A stretch of 64,000 nt of DNA from Prosthecodimorpha hirschii (lineage in GTDB: Bacteria > Pseudomonadota > Alphaproteobacteria > Rhizobiales > Ancalomicrobiaceae), in NCBI RefSeq assembly GCF_001305515.1, contig NZ_LJYW01000001.1:3859353-3923352 (forward strand). The letters are read 5' to 3'. Positions 23,738 to 32,164 of the stretch are shown piece by piece. Position numbers and translations under genes: made by a program. How positions within the stretch are numbered: the stretch's first letter is position 1; every line of letters begins with the position of its first letter. The notes under the pieces were generated by a model, which ran no database searches, was not told the origin of the DNA, and saw only the letters and a list, made by a program, of their open reading frames with translations.

Positions 23738-24082
23738 TCACCCGGAATACTTGGCGATCCGTGCCTTCAATCCACGAACCGCCGCATCGACCAATCCGCA
23801 CAGGGCATCGATTTCTCCCGCGGCTGGCGACAATCCCTTGCCCATCGTCTCGATTCGGCGCGCGCCGGCTTCGGCGGCCCGGGCTCCGAACAGGGCGAGC
23901 ATGCCGGACAGCCGATGCGCGGCCGCGCGCCGCTGATCATCGTTTCCGGCCGAGACGGCCGCGGCGAGTTCGGCAAGAAGGCCGCCGGCGTCGATCTCTA
24001 GCTTGTCGACCAGTTCGGTCAGCCGGGGCGTGCCGACGACCGCGATCAGGGCCAGAATGCTATCATCGTCGAAATCAGGCAT
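23738..24082 (-). CDS. Stand-alone Hpt phosphotransfer protein
   Basis: A 114-residue all-helical protein with the Hpt motif AAAHRLSGMLALFGA, in which His56 would carry the phosphate, and a matching four-helix pattern (LLAELAAAVSAGN before, ARRIETMGKGL after). Hybrid kinases of the Arc/Tor/Bar class need such a domain to reach the response regulator; the kinase encoded at 20243-22738 lacks one, so this gene completes the relay. It ends 8 bases from the convergent response-regulator gene and lies downstream of an AT-rich non-coding stretch. Confidence 0.85.
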   Translation of the reverse strand: MPDFDDDSILALIAVVGTPRLTELVDKLEIDAGGLLAELAAAVSAGNDDQRRAAAHRLSGMLALFGARAAEAGARRIETMGKGLSPAAGEIDALCGLVDAAVRGLKARIAKYSG

Positions 24083-24672
24083 CGATCCTTCGCTTCCTCA
24101 CCCGAGGCCCGTTCCTGAATTTGATGCGGCTCGGATCCGAACGACAGCGTGCAACGGTGCGACGCGAGGCCGCCGCCCCTCGTCAAACACCGCGGCGGTC
24201 CGAGCGGGCCCGCCTTCCGAGGATGTCGGCATGGAAGGCCGGATCGTGCGAAGGACCTATGTCCGTCGCCTGTTCAGGCGGCCGGACCGGACCCAACTGC
24301 ACAATCTCGCAGCATGTTGTGGAAAGCATTATTGCAGCACGACGTAGTGAAACAATCGACCCTAGGTTGAGCCGTCAATAAATAGCTGGGTGAAAATAGT
24401 ATACTGCGGTACAAAGCGGCAAAAATTTGGAAACAAAAGGAACTGCCCTGTAATTTAAGAGAATTCAATGAAAGACCTGCGCTAATTAGCGAAAAAGAAC
24501 GCGCATTCGTAAGAATACATACTGCCGCGGACACCTTTCTGGACTCCCGTGAAACCGCGCGAATTGGCAGGCGCGGAATAAAACCATGTCCGACGCGGGC
24601 CGGGTCGTCCGGCGCGTTGCACGAAATGGGAGCAGAGGGGGGAACCGCGCGGCAATCGTAACGGTCGCCGCG
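24083..24672. other. AT-rich non-coding stretch between Hpt and secretion genes
   Basis: No convincing gene. Bases about 24350-24540 are near 40 percent GC by eye, against far higher values on both sides, and include the perfect palindrome GCTAATTAGC (24481-24490). The region holds the Hpt promoter, since Hpt reads leftward, and the 3' end of the secretion adaptor transcript. The composition could mark a promoter region with nucleoid-protein binding, a small RNA or a scar of transferred DNA. Confidence 0.5.
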
Positions 24673-26025
24673 TCAGTCTTCGCGGAAGGAGCGTGCCATC
24701 TGATCGGTCAACGGCTTCAACAGGAAGGACAAGGCCGTCCGTTCGCCGGTCTTCAGGTGGACCTCGGCCGGCATGCCCGGAACGAGACGCGTTTCGGCCG
24801 AAACGGCGGCACCGCCGGCGTCGAGCTTGAGCCGCGCTAGATAGTAGGAAATGTTCAGTTGTGGATCGCGTTGCAGGTCCGCCGAGATGAAGATCACCCG
24901 CGCAGAGACTTCAGGCGTCGTTTGCTGATTGAAGGCGCTGAGGCGGATCGCCGCCGGCTGGCCGACACTGATCCGGTCGACCTCCTGCGGCGCGATACGC
25001 GCCTCGACGACCAGGCTGTCCTCGGCCGGAATGATGGTCATCAGCGGATCGCCCGCACCGATCACGCCGCCGACCGTGTGGATCGCCAGTTCGTGCACGA
25101 CGCCGTTGCGCGGGCTGCGGATGTCGACGCGCTTCAGGATGTCGATCGCGGCGGTGCGCCGCTCAGAGAGTTCCGCGCTGCGCGCCTGGACATCGCTCAG
25201 GAGACGGGAGGCTTCCGAGCGCACATCCTGGTCGATCTGGATCGCCTGCAGGGCGATCTCGGCGATCCGGCCGCGGCTCTGCGCGATCGCCGCGATGAGG
25301 CGACCGCGGTCGCCGTCGAGACGGGCGGCATCCCGTTCGAGCGCGGTCAGGCGGGTCAGCGGCGTCAGCTTCTTCTGAAACAGCTCGCGCACGCCCTCCA
25401 GCTCGATCCCGATCAGCTCGGTCTCGCGCTTGTTGGCGGCGAGCTGCGCCTCCAGCCCGGAAATCTCGTTCTCAAGCTGCCGGCTGCGCTCCACGAGCTG
25501 CGACTTCTGGCCGGCGCGCGCCTCGCGCCGGTTCTCGAACAGACGCGTCTCGGCGGCAAGAATGGCGGCGACCGCCGGATCGCCGGCGCGGTCGGCCAGG
25601 TCCGGCGGAAAGGCGAGCCGGTCGACGTCCTGCTGTTCGGCGCGCAGGCGGGTCTCGACGGCGGCCAGCTGGTCGAGCTGGCCGGACAGGACCTGCAGGT
25701 TGGCGCGGGCCTGGGTCTCGTCGAGCCGGACCAGGATGTCGCCTTCCGAGACATGGTCGCCGTTTTTGACGCGGATCTCCGCCACCACGCCGCCGCTCGG
25801 GTGCTGGACCTTCTTGCTGTAGCTGTCGACGACGAACACCCCCTGCGCGATCACCGCACCGGCCAGCGGCGTGGTCGCCGCCCAACTGCCCACGCCGCCG
25901 ACGAGCCCGATCATGGCGACGAGCACGAGCCGCACCAGCCGCGCAATCCGGCGGGTCGCGGCGATATCGGGATCGGCCGGGGCGGCGGGACCGGGCGCCG
26001 TCATGGCGCCTCCGACGCGGGTCAT
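24673..26025 (-). CDS. Type I secretion membrane-fusion protein (HlyD/PrtE family)
   Basis: Adaptor of 450 residues that links an ABC exporter to an outer-membrane tunnel. A cytoplasmic N-terminus rich in A and P is followed by one TM (about 30-52), the lipoyl-like half VQHPSGGVVAEIRVKNGDHV, a long coiled coil (about 110-300, QLENEISGLEAQLAANKRE), the second half VDIRSPRNGVVHEL, and a beta-barrel domain. The C-terminal block VPGMPAEVHLKTGERTALSF is the family signature. Its ATG overlaps the ABC gene stop (ATGA). No TolC-like gene and no repeats-in-toxin substrate lie nearby. Confidence 0.9.
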   Translation of the reverse strand: MTRVGGAMTAPGPAAPADPDIAATRRIARLVRLVLVAMIGLVGGVGSWAATTPLAGAVIAQGVFVVDSYSKKVQHPSGGVVAEIRVKNGDHVSEGDILVRLDETQARANLQVLSGQLDQLAAVETRLRAEQQDVDRLAFPPDLADRAGDPAVAAILAAETRLFENRREARAGQKSQLVERSRQLENEISGLEAQLAANKRETELIGIELEGVRELFQKKLTPLTRLTALERDAARLDGDRGRLIAAIAQSRGRIAEIALQAIQIDQDVRSEASRLLSDVQARSAELSERRTAAIDILKRVDIRSPRNGVVHELAIHTVGGVIGAGDPLMTIIPAEDSLVVEARIAPQEVDRISVGQPAAIRLSAFNQQTTPEVSARVIFISADLQRDPQLNISYYLARLKLDAGGAAVSAETRLVPGMPAEVHLKTGERTALSFLLKPLTDQMARSFRED

Positions 26026-27842
26026 GGCGCCTCCGGTCGCGGTTCGCGCCGGTCGGCCAGCGCCGTGACGGTCGCGCCGGTCGAGGCCGCACCGGTCGTC
26101 GCCTCGGCGGCGGGCCCGCGGCCCGGCGCCCGGACGGGGGCGCGCAGGACCTCGTCCTTCGGCCCGATCGCCGCCATCCGGCCGTTCTGCAGGAGCGCGA
26201 CCTTGTCGAGTGCGGCCAGCGCGCTCGGCCGGTGCGCCACCACAATGGCGATGCCGCCGCGCGCCCGGACGCTGCGGATCGCCTCGGCCAGCGCCGTCTC
26301 GCCCTCGGCGTCGAGATTGGAATTCGGCTCGTCGAGCACGACCAGGAATGGGTCGCCATAAAGCGCGCGGGCGAGTGCGATGCGCTGGCGCTGGCCGGCC
26401 GACAGGGCGAGGCCGCCTTCGCCGATGCGCGCGTCGTAGCCGCCGGGCTGGCGCAGGATCAGGTCGTGCACGCCCGCAGCCCGGGCCGCCGCCACCAGCG
26501 CCTCCGGGGCGGGCGACGGATCGAAACGGGCGATGTTCTCCGCGATGGTCCCCTCGATCAGCGCGATCTCCTGCGGCAGGTAGCCGATCGCCCGGCCGAT
26601 CGCATCCGGCGCCCAATGGTCGTGCGGCGAGCCGTCGAGCCGGACCGTGCCGCGCCGTGGCGGCCAGACGCCGACCAGGGCGCGCATCAGCGAGGACTTG
26701 CCCGAGGCGCTCGGCCCGATCACGCCGAGGCCGTCGCCGGCCGCGAGGCGGAACGAGACATCGGCCAGGATGGCGCGGTCCTGACCCGGCGCAGCCAGAT
26801 GCAGCCCGTCCACGACGAGGTCCCGGGTCGGCAGGGGGAGCGCGGTGGCGGGTTCCGGCCGGTCGAAGCGAGCCAGCGTCTCGCCGAGCCGGGCATAGCT
26901 GTCGCGCGCGGCCAGGAAGCCGCGCCAGTTGGCGATCGCCACCTCGATCGGCGCCAGCGCCCGGGTCACGGTGATCGAAGCCGCCAGAATGACGCCCGGC
27001 GTCGCCTCCTGGTGGATCACCAGCCAGGCGCCGATGCCCAGGATGGCGGATTGCAGGAACAGGCGCAGCACGCGCGAGACGGCGCCGAGCAGGTTGCCGG
27101 TCAGGCTGGCGGTCTCGCTCGCCGTGACGAACCGGTCGGCCCGCGCGACGAAGCGGTCGCCGAGCCGTTGGCGCATGCCGAGCGCCGCAACGGTCTCGGC
27201 CTGCCGGCGGACCGTCTCGGCGAGCGCATTGCGGGCCGCCCCCGCGAAGGCGGCCTCGCGCACCGGTTCGCGGCTCTGCCGCTCGGCCAGCACCGTCAGG
27301 ACGATGATCACGACGGCACCGGCCAGGGCGGCGACGCCGAGCGCCGGATGGATCAGGAAGACGAGGCCGAGCAGCAGCGGCGACCATGGCAGGTCGACCA
27401 GGGCGGCCGGGCCGAGCCCGGCGGCGAAGCTGCGGATCTGGTCGAGGTCGCGCAGCGGCGTGCCGGCCGCGACCGCGTCGGCGCCGGCGAGCGACAGGCC
27501 GAGCGAGGCGTCGAAGACCGGGCGGCGCAGCTGCTGGTCGATGCGCCCGGCGATCGCGGCGAGCAGGCGCAGCCGCAACTGATCGAAGACGGCATAGCAG
27601 GCATAGAGCAGGGCGAGCAGGACGGTCAGTCCGATCAGCGTCGCGACGCTGCGCGCGGGGATGACCCGGTCATAGACCTGCAGCATGTAGATCGAGCCGG
27701 ACAGCGACAGGAGATTGACCATCGCGCCCGCCAGCGCCACGCCGACGAAGCCCGTGCGGCTGCGGCGCAAGATGTCGGCGGGACCGATCCCGGTCCCGGC
27801 CGCGCGCATCTCGCTTGTCCGGCCTCCCGACGACGGCCCCAT
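26022..27842 (-). CDS. Type I secretion ABC permease/ATPase (PrtD family)
   Basis: ABC exporter half-transporter of 606 residues. An N-terminal region starts the membrane domain with the PrtD-type motif SLSGSIYMLQVYDRVIPARS (about 46-65), with about six TM segments to residue 300. The ATPase has Walker A GPSASGKSS (376-384), signature LSAGQRQRIALARAL, Walker B FLVVLDEP and switch His in VAHRPSAL. There is no C39 peptidase domain, so the cargo would have a C-terminal secretion signal. AGGGGA precedes the chosen ATG. The last 40 residues form an Ala/Arg/Pro-rich tail. Confidence 0.9.
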   Translation of the reverse strand: MGPSSGGRTSEMRAAGTGIGPADILRRSRTGFVGVALAGAMVNLLSLSGSIYMLQVYDRVIPARSVATLIGLTVLLALLYACYAVFDQLRLRLLAAIAGRIDQQLRRPVFDASLGLSLAGADAVAAGTPLRDLDQIRSFAAGLGPAALVDLPWSPLLLGLVFLIHPALGVAALAGAVVIIVLTVLAERQSREPVREAAFAGAARNALAETVRRQAETVAALGMRQRLGDRFVARADRFVTASETASLTGNLLGAVSRVLRLFLQSAILGIGAWLVIHQEATPGVILAASITVTRALAPIEVAIANWRGFLAARDSYARLGETLARFDRPEPATALPLPTRDLVVDGLHLAAPGQDRAILADVSFRLAAGDGLGVIGPSASGKSSLMRALVGVWPPRRGTVRLDGSPHDHWAPDAIGRAIGYLPQEIALIEGTIAENIARFDPSPAPEALVAAARAAGVHDLILRQPGGYDARIGEGGLALSAGQRQRIALARALYGDPFLVVLDEPNSNLDAEGETALAEAIRSVRARGGIAIVVAHRPSALAALDKVALLQNGRMAAIGPKDEVLRAPVRAPGRGPAAEATTGAASTGATVTALADRREPRPEAP

Positions 27843-28058
27843 CCGATCCCCTCGACCGCCCTTCGGCCGTCTGCGTTGCAATGCATGCAGACTACAGCAG
27901 AATCCTGCCAAAAGTCTTCCGAACGGGCCTGGGGCTGCCGATATCGCGCCCGGCCCGACACATCCCGACACATCCCGACACGACCATAGCCTTGCGGCGG
28001 CCGCGCCGGTGTCGCATTCATGACTTCGAGATCACCCGCAAACGAGCCCCGGGACGCC

Positions 28059-28745
28059 ATGCCGATCTGTCGCCGCTCCCTGCTCCGCCTGCTGGCGGCC
28101 GTCCCGGCCGGTGCGATCGCGTTCGGGCGCGCGTCCGCCCAGACCGGAGGACCCGTGTCGCCGCTTCATGATGCCGTCGCCGCCGGCGATGCCGGAGCCG
28201 TCCGCCGGCTGATCGCCGCCAAGGTGCCGCTCGATGCGCGCGACGCGCGCGGGCGGACGGCGCTTCTGGTCGCCACCCATCAGGACCGGGTCGAGATCGC
28301 CCGGCTGCTGATCGAGGCCGGCGCGGACGTGAATGCCAAGGACGCCATTTCGGACAGCCCCTATCTCTACGCGGCGGCCGAGGGCCGGCTCGACATCCTG
28401 CGGCTGACGCTGGCCCATGGCGCCGACCTCGCGGCCACCAACCGCTATGGCGGGACGGGGCTGATCCCGGCCGCCCATCACGGCCATGTCGAGACGGTGC
28501 GCATCCTGCTCGGCACGCGGATCGACCGCGACCACGTCAACCGGCTCGGCTGGACGGCGCTACTCGAAGCCATCGTGCTCGGCGACGGCGGGCCGGCCCA
28601 TACCGAGATCGTCCGCCTGCTGGTCGAGGGTGGGGCAGATCCGAATCTCGCCGACGGCAACGGCGCCCGGCCGCTCCGGCTGGCGCGCGAGCGCGGCCAG
28701 ACGGCGATCGCCGCCATCCTAGAGCGGGCCGGCGCCAGGCCTTGA
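28059..28745 (+). CDS. Exported ankyrin-repeat protein
   Basis: A 228-residue protein with a signal peptide (CRRSLLRLLAAVPAGAIAFG) followed by about five ankyrin repeats: SPLHDAVAAGDAGAVRRLI, GRTALLVATHQDRVEIARLL, SPYLYAAAEGRLDILRLTL, GGTGLIPAAHHGHVETVRIL and a last longer one with WTALLEAIVLGDGG. Such periplasmic ankyrin proteins are protein-binding scaffolds of unknown partner. An in-frame ATG 39 bases upstream is possible; the one used begins the signal peptide. Its stop overlaps a TTG start of the glycosidase gene. Confidence 0.8.
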   Translation: MPICRRSLLRLLAAVPAGAIAFGRASAQTGGPVSPLHDAVAAGDAGAVRRLIAAKVPLDARDARGRTALLVATHQDRVEIARLLIEAGADVNAKDAISDSPYLYAAAEGRLDILRLTLAHGADLAATNRYGGTGLIPAAHHGHVETVRILLGTRIDRDHVNRLGWTALLEAIVLGDGGPAHTEIVRLLVEGGADPNLADGNGARPLRLARERGQTAIAAILERAGARP

Positions 28746-31009
28746 CCCGCATCATCGCTTCGGCCACAGCACCGATCCCCGCCCGGAAGCCAGACGGATC
28801 CCCCGCCTTGACCCGCACCCTGTCCGCCGTCTCCGCTGCCGTGGCGGCTCTCGTCGCCGTCGCGCTGCCCGCCGCCGCCGATCCGGCGATCGAAGCCCGC
28901 ATCGACGCGCTGATCGCCCGCATGACGCTGGCCGAGAAGATCGGCCAGCTGACGGTGGAATCGCATGGTCCCTTCGGCACGCGCGAGCGGATCGCGACCG
29001 GCGAGATCGGCAACGTCATCAACTACGCCAATGCCGGCGAGACCGGCGACGTGCAGGCCGAGGCCGCGAAGAGCCGGCTCGGCATTCCGCTCCTGACCGG
29101 GCTGGACGTGCTGCATGGCTACCGGACCCTGTTCATGGTCCCGCTCGGCCAGGCGGCGAGCTTCGATCCCGAACTCAATCGCCGGGCCGCCGAGGCGATC
29201 GCGCGCGAGACGACGCTGCAGGGCGTCAACTGGACCTATGCGCCGATGGTCGACATCGGCCGCGATCCGCGCTGGGGCCGGGTCGTCGAGGGTGCCGGCG
29301 AGGATCCCTGGCTCGCCGCCCGCATGGCCGCGGCCCGCGTCACCGGCTACCGGGCCGGCGGGTTGGTGGTGACGCCGAAGCATTTCGTCGGCTATGGGGC
29401 GCCGGCCGCCGGGCTCGACTATGCGCCGGCCGACATGTCCGAGGCGACGCTGCGCGACGTCTACCTGCCGCCGTTCCGGGCTGCGGTCGAGGCCGGCGCG
29501 CAGGCGATCATGCCGGCGCTGAGCGCGCTCAACGGCATCCCGGCCAGCGTCGACAGCCGTCTCCTGACCGGAATCCTGCGCGGCGAATGGGGCTTCCGCG
29601 GCTTCGTGGTGTCCGACTGGGGCGCCATCGACCAGCTCGGCAACCACGGCATCGATCCCGACCGCGCCGTCATGGCGCGCAAGACCTTCGCGGCCGGCGT
29701 CGACATGGACATGGCCTCGGGCACCTACCGGACGCGCTTTCCCGAGGAGGTCGCCGCCGGCCGGGTGTCGGAGGCCGCGATCGATGCGGCGGTCCGCCGG
29801 GTCCTGCGGGTCAAGTTCGAGGCCGGGCTCGACACCCGCAAGCCGATCCCGTGGAAGGAGGCCGAGGCCGCCATGCTGGCGCCGGCAACGCGCGATCTCG
29901 CCGTCGAGGTCGCCCGCCGCAGCATCGTGCTCCTGGAGAACCGGCGCGAGACGGTTCCGATCGAGGGCCGCCGCAAGGTGCTTCTGGTCGGCGCGCTGGC
30001 CGACATCGCGCGTGAGCATGTCGGGCCGCACGCGGCGCAGTACCGGGAGCAGGATGTCGTCACCATCCGGAGGGCGCTCGCCGAGCGGGCCGCCAGGGCC
30101 GGCATCGCCTTCGACTTCCAGGCCGGCTGCGATGCCTTCTGCACCGACGAGCGCGGCTTCGGGGCGGCGGTCAAGGCGGCCAGGGCGGCCGACGTGATCG
30201 TCGCGGTCCTGGGCGAGCCGGGCGACATCGCCGGCGAGGCGGCTTCGCGCGCCGATCCGAACCTGCCGGGCCGCCAGCAGGCCCTGCTCGAGCGCCTGGT
30301 CGCGACCGGCAAGCCGGTGGTGCTGGTGGTCATGGCCGGGCGCCCGCTGATCGTGCCCTGGGCGGCCGAGCATGTCTCCGCCCTGCTGACCACCTGGTAT
30401 CCGGGCACCTACGGGTCGCGCGCGCTGGCCGAGATCCTGTTCGGCGACACCGCACCGTCCGGCCGGCTGCCGATGACCTGGCCGCGCCATCCCGGCCAGA
30501 TCCCGATCACCTACGATCGCCTGCGCTCCGGCCGGCCGGCCGAGCGGGACCAGAAATTCACCTCGAAATATGTCGATGTCGACTGGAAGCCGCAGTTTGC
30601 CTTCGGCCACGGCCTTTCTACGACCCGGTTCGCCTATGACGGGTTGCGGCTGGACCGCACCGAGGTCGCGACGGACGGTCGGCTGACGGCCACCGTCACG
30701 GTGACCAATGCGGGCCGGCGGGCGGGTCGCGAGGTGGTGCAGCTCTATGTCCGCGATGTTCAGTCGAGCCGGGTCCGGCCCGACCGCCAGCTGAAAGGCG
30801 TCGCCAGCGTCGATCTGGCACCCGGCGAGGCGAAGACGGTCTCGATCCCGATCGATGTCGCCGATCTCGGCTTCCATGACGAGACCGGCACCTACCGGGT
30901 CGAGGCTGGCCGCTTCGAGGTCTTCGTCGGCGGCTCGTCCGAGGCGACGCTGTCGGCCGCCTTCACGGCGACCGGCCCGGATCTGGTCCGCCCACCGGGC
31001 GGACGATAG
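28742..31009 (+). CDS. bglX: Glycoside hydrolase family 3 beta-glucosidase (BglX-like)
   Basis: Periplasmic GH3 enzyme of up to 755 residues. Catalytic nucleophile Asp292 lies in VVSDWGAI; the substrate pocket motifs GRDPRWGR (173-180), KHFVGYGA and EGAGEDPW are clear. After the two catalytic domains comes a fibronectin-III-like domain (about 640-750, EVVQLYVRDVQSSRVRPDRQLKG). Two TTG starts are possible: one overlapping the ankyrin stop and one 66 bases downstream, which begins directly with the signal peptide TRTLSAVSAAVAALVAVALP. Overlap suggests coupling with the ankyrin gene. Confidence 0.9.
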   Translation: MTRIIASATAPIPARKPDGSPALTRTLSAVSAAVAALVAVALPAAADPAIEARIDALIARMTLAEKIGQLTVESHGPFGTRERIATGEIGNVINYANAGETGDVQAEAAKSRLGIPLLTGLDVLHGYRTLFMVPLGQAASFDPELNRRAAEAIARETTLQGVNWTYAPMVDIGRDPRWGRVVEGAGEDPWLAARMAAARVTGYRAGGLVVTPKHFVGYGAPAAGLDYAPADMSEATLRDVYLPPFRAAVEAGAQAIMPALSALNGIPASVDSRLLTGILRGEWGFRGFVVSDWGAIDQLGNHGIDPDRAVMARKTFAAGVDMDMASGTYRTRFPEEVAAGRVSEAAIDAAVRRVLRVKFEAGLDTRKPIPWKEAEAAMLAPATRDLAVEVARRSIVLLENRRETVPIEGRRKVLLVGALADIAREHVGPHAAQYREQDVVTIRRALAERAARAGIAFDFQAGCDAFCTDERGFGAAVKAARAADVIVAVLGEPGDIAGEAASRADPNLPGRQQALLERLVATGKPVVLVVMAGRPLIVPWAAEHVSALLTTWYPGTYGSRALAEILFGDTAPSGRLPMTWPRHPGQIPITYDRLRSGRPAERDQKFTSKYVDVDWKPQFAFGHGLSTTRFAYDGLRLDRTEVATDGRLTATVTVTNAGRRAGREVVQLYVRDVQSSRVRPDRQLKGVASVDLAPGEAKTVSIPIDVADLGFHDETGTYRVEAGRFEVFVGGSSEATLSAAFTATGPDLVRPPGGR

Positions 31010-31101
31010 GACGACGCGCAGGAGGCGGGGCGGGCAGCTTCAGGCGGACCCGCCGCGGTGGCCGTGAAGGAGGGGCGACGGCTCCGCCCGACCGCGAGGG
31101 G

Positions 31102-32073
31102 TCAGGGGACGACCAGCACCTTGCCCTTGACCTTGCGGGATGCGATCGCCTCGAGGGCGGCGGCGGCCTCGGCCAGCGGGTAGGTCGCGTGGATATGCGG
31201 CTTCAGCTGGCCGGCGGCGATCCAGTCCATGATCTGGGCCATGTTGTCGGCATGGTCCTCCGGCTCGCGCAGGATCGACTCGCCCCAGAACACGCCGCGC
31301 AGGTCGCAGCCCTTGAGCAGCAGCAGGTTGAGCGGGATGCGCGGGATCTCACCGGCCGCGAAGCCGACCACCAGCAGCCGGCCGCGCCAGGCCAGCGCCC
31401 GCACCGCCGGCTCGGTATATTTGTCGCCGACCGCGTCATAGACCACGTCGACGCCGCGCCCGTCGGTCAGCTCCCGCAGCCGGAGCTTGAGGTCTTCCTG
31501 GTCGTAGGCGATGACCTCGTGGGCGCCCATCTCGCGGCAGAAATCGAGCTTCTCGGAGGACGAGCAGGCGATCACCCGGGCGCCCATCAGCCGGCCGATC
31601 TCGATCGCCGCCTGGCCGACGCCGCCGGAGGCGCCGAGCACCGCCAGGGTCTCGCCCTCGACCATGTCGGCGCGATTGCGGAGCGCATGCATGGTGGTGC
31701 CGTAGGTGACCACCACGGCAGCCGCCTGCTCGAAGCCGACCGCATCCGGAATCGTGATCAGGTCCTCGGCCGGGACCACGATCTTTTCCCGGCAGGCATT
31801 CCATTTCGAATAGACGACGACGCGTTCGCCGATCAGGCCCGGATCGGTATCCGGTCCGACCGCCTCGACCTCGCCGGCCAGTTCGCCGCCCGGCGAGAAG
31901 GGCAGGGCGGGCTTGTACTGGTACTTGTCCCGGATCGCGAGCGTGTCGTAGAAATTGAGGCCCGCGGCGCGCACGCGGACGAGCGCCTCGCCGGGACCCG
32001 GCACCGGTTCGTCAATATCCTCGACGGTCAGGCTCGACGGTGGGCCAAAGGCCCGGCACAGAACGGCTTTCAC
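31102..32073 (-). CDS. Zinc-independent quinone oxidoreductase (MDR family)
   Basis: Cytoplasmic NADPH-dependent reductase of 323 residues. The N-terminal GroES-like domain has RVRAAGLNFYDTL, in which the zinc-binding cysteines of alcohol dehydrogenases are missing, and the Rossmann domain has GASGGVGQAAIEIGRLMGA (about 147-165) and VVYDAVGD. Members reduce quinones or alpha,beta-unsaturated carbonyls. The family motif GGELAGEVEAVG is present. It reads leftward toward the GH3 gene and is separated by 91 bases from the dipeptidase gene. Confidence 0.88.
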   Translation of the reverse strand: MKAVLCRAFGPPSSLTVEDIDEPVPGPGEALVRVRAAGLNFYDTLAIRDKYQYKPALPFSPGGELAGEVEAVGPDTDPGLIGERVVVYSKWNACREKIVVPAEDLITIPDAVGFEQAAAVVVTYGTTMHALRNRADMVEGETLAVLGASGGVGQAAIEIGRLMGARVIACSSSEKLDFCREMGAHEVIAYDQEDLKLRLRELTDGRGVDVVYDAVGDKYTEPAVRALAWRGRLLVVGFAAGEIPRIPLNLLLLKGCDLRGVFWGESILREPEDHADNMAQIMDWIAAGQLKPHIHATYPLAEAAAALEAIASRKVKGKVLVVP

Positions 32074-32164
32074 GGTTTCGATCCCCCCAGACTTCCCCGA
32101 TGTTAAGGCTCTGTTAACACGAGGTCCGGCGCCGCGGAAGGCTGCGAAACGGACGCAATCACGG

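Noticed and set aside
24274-24534. 86-codon frame on the minus strand in the AT-rich gap
   Set aside because: No ribosome site, no known motif and composition follows the AT-rich DNA; kept only as an open question in the gap description.
28478-30877. 799-codon open frame on the minus strand opposite the GH3 glycosidase
   Set aside because: Antisense shadow; the GH3 motifs are on the plus strand.
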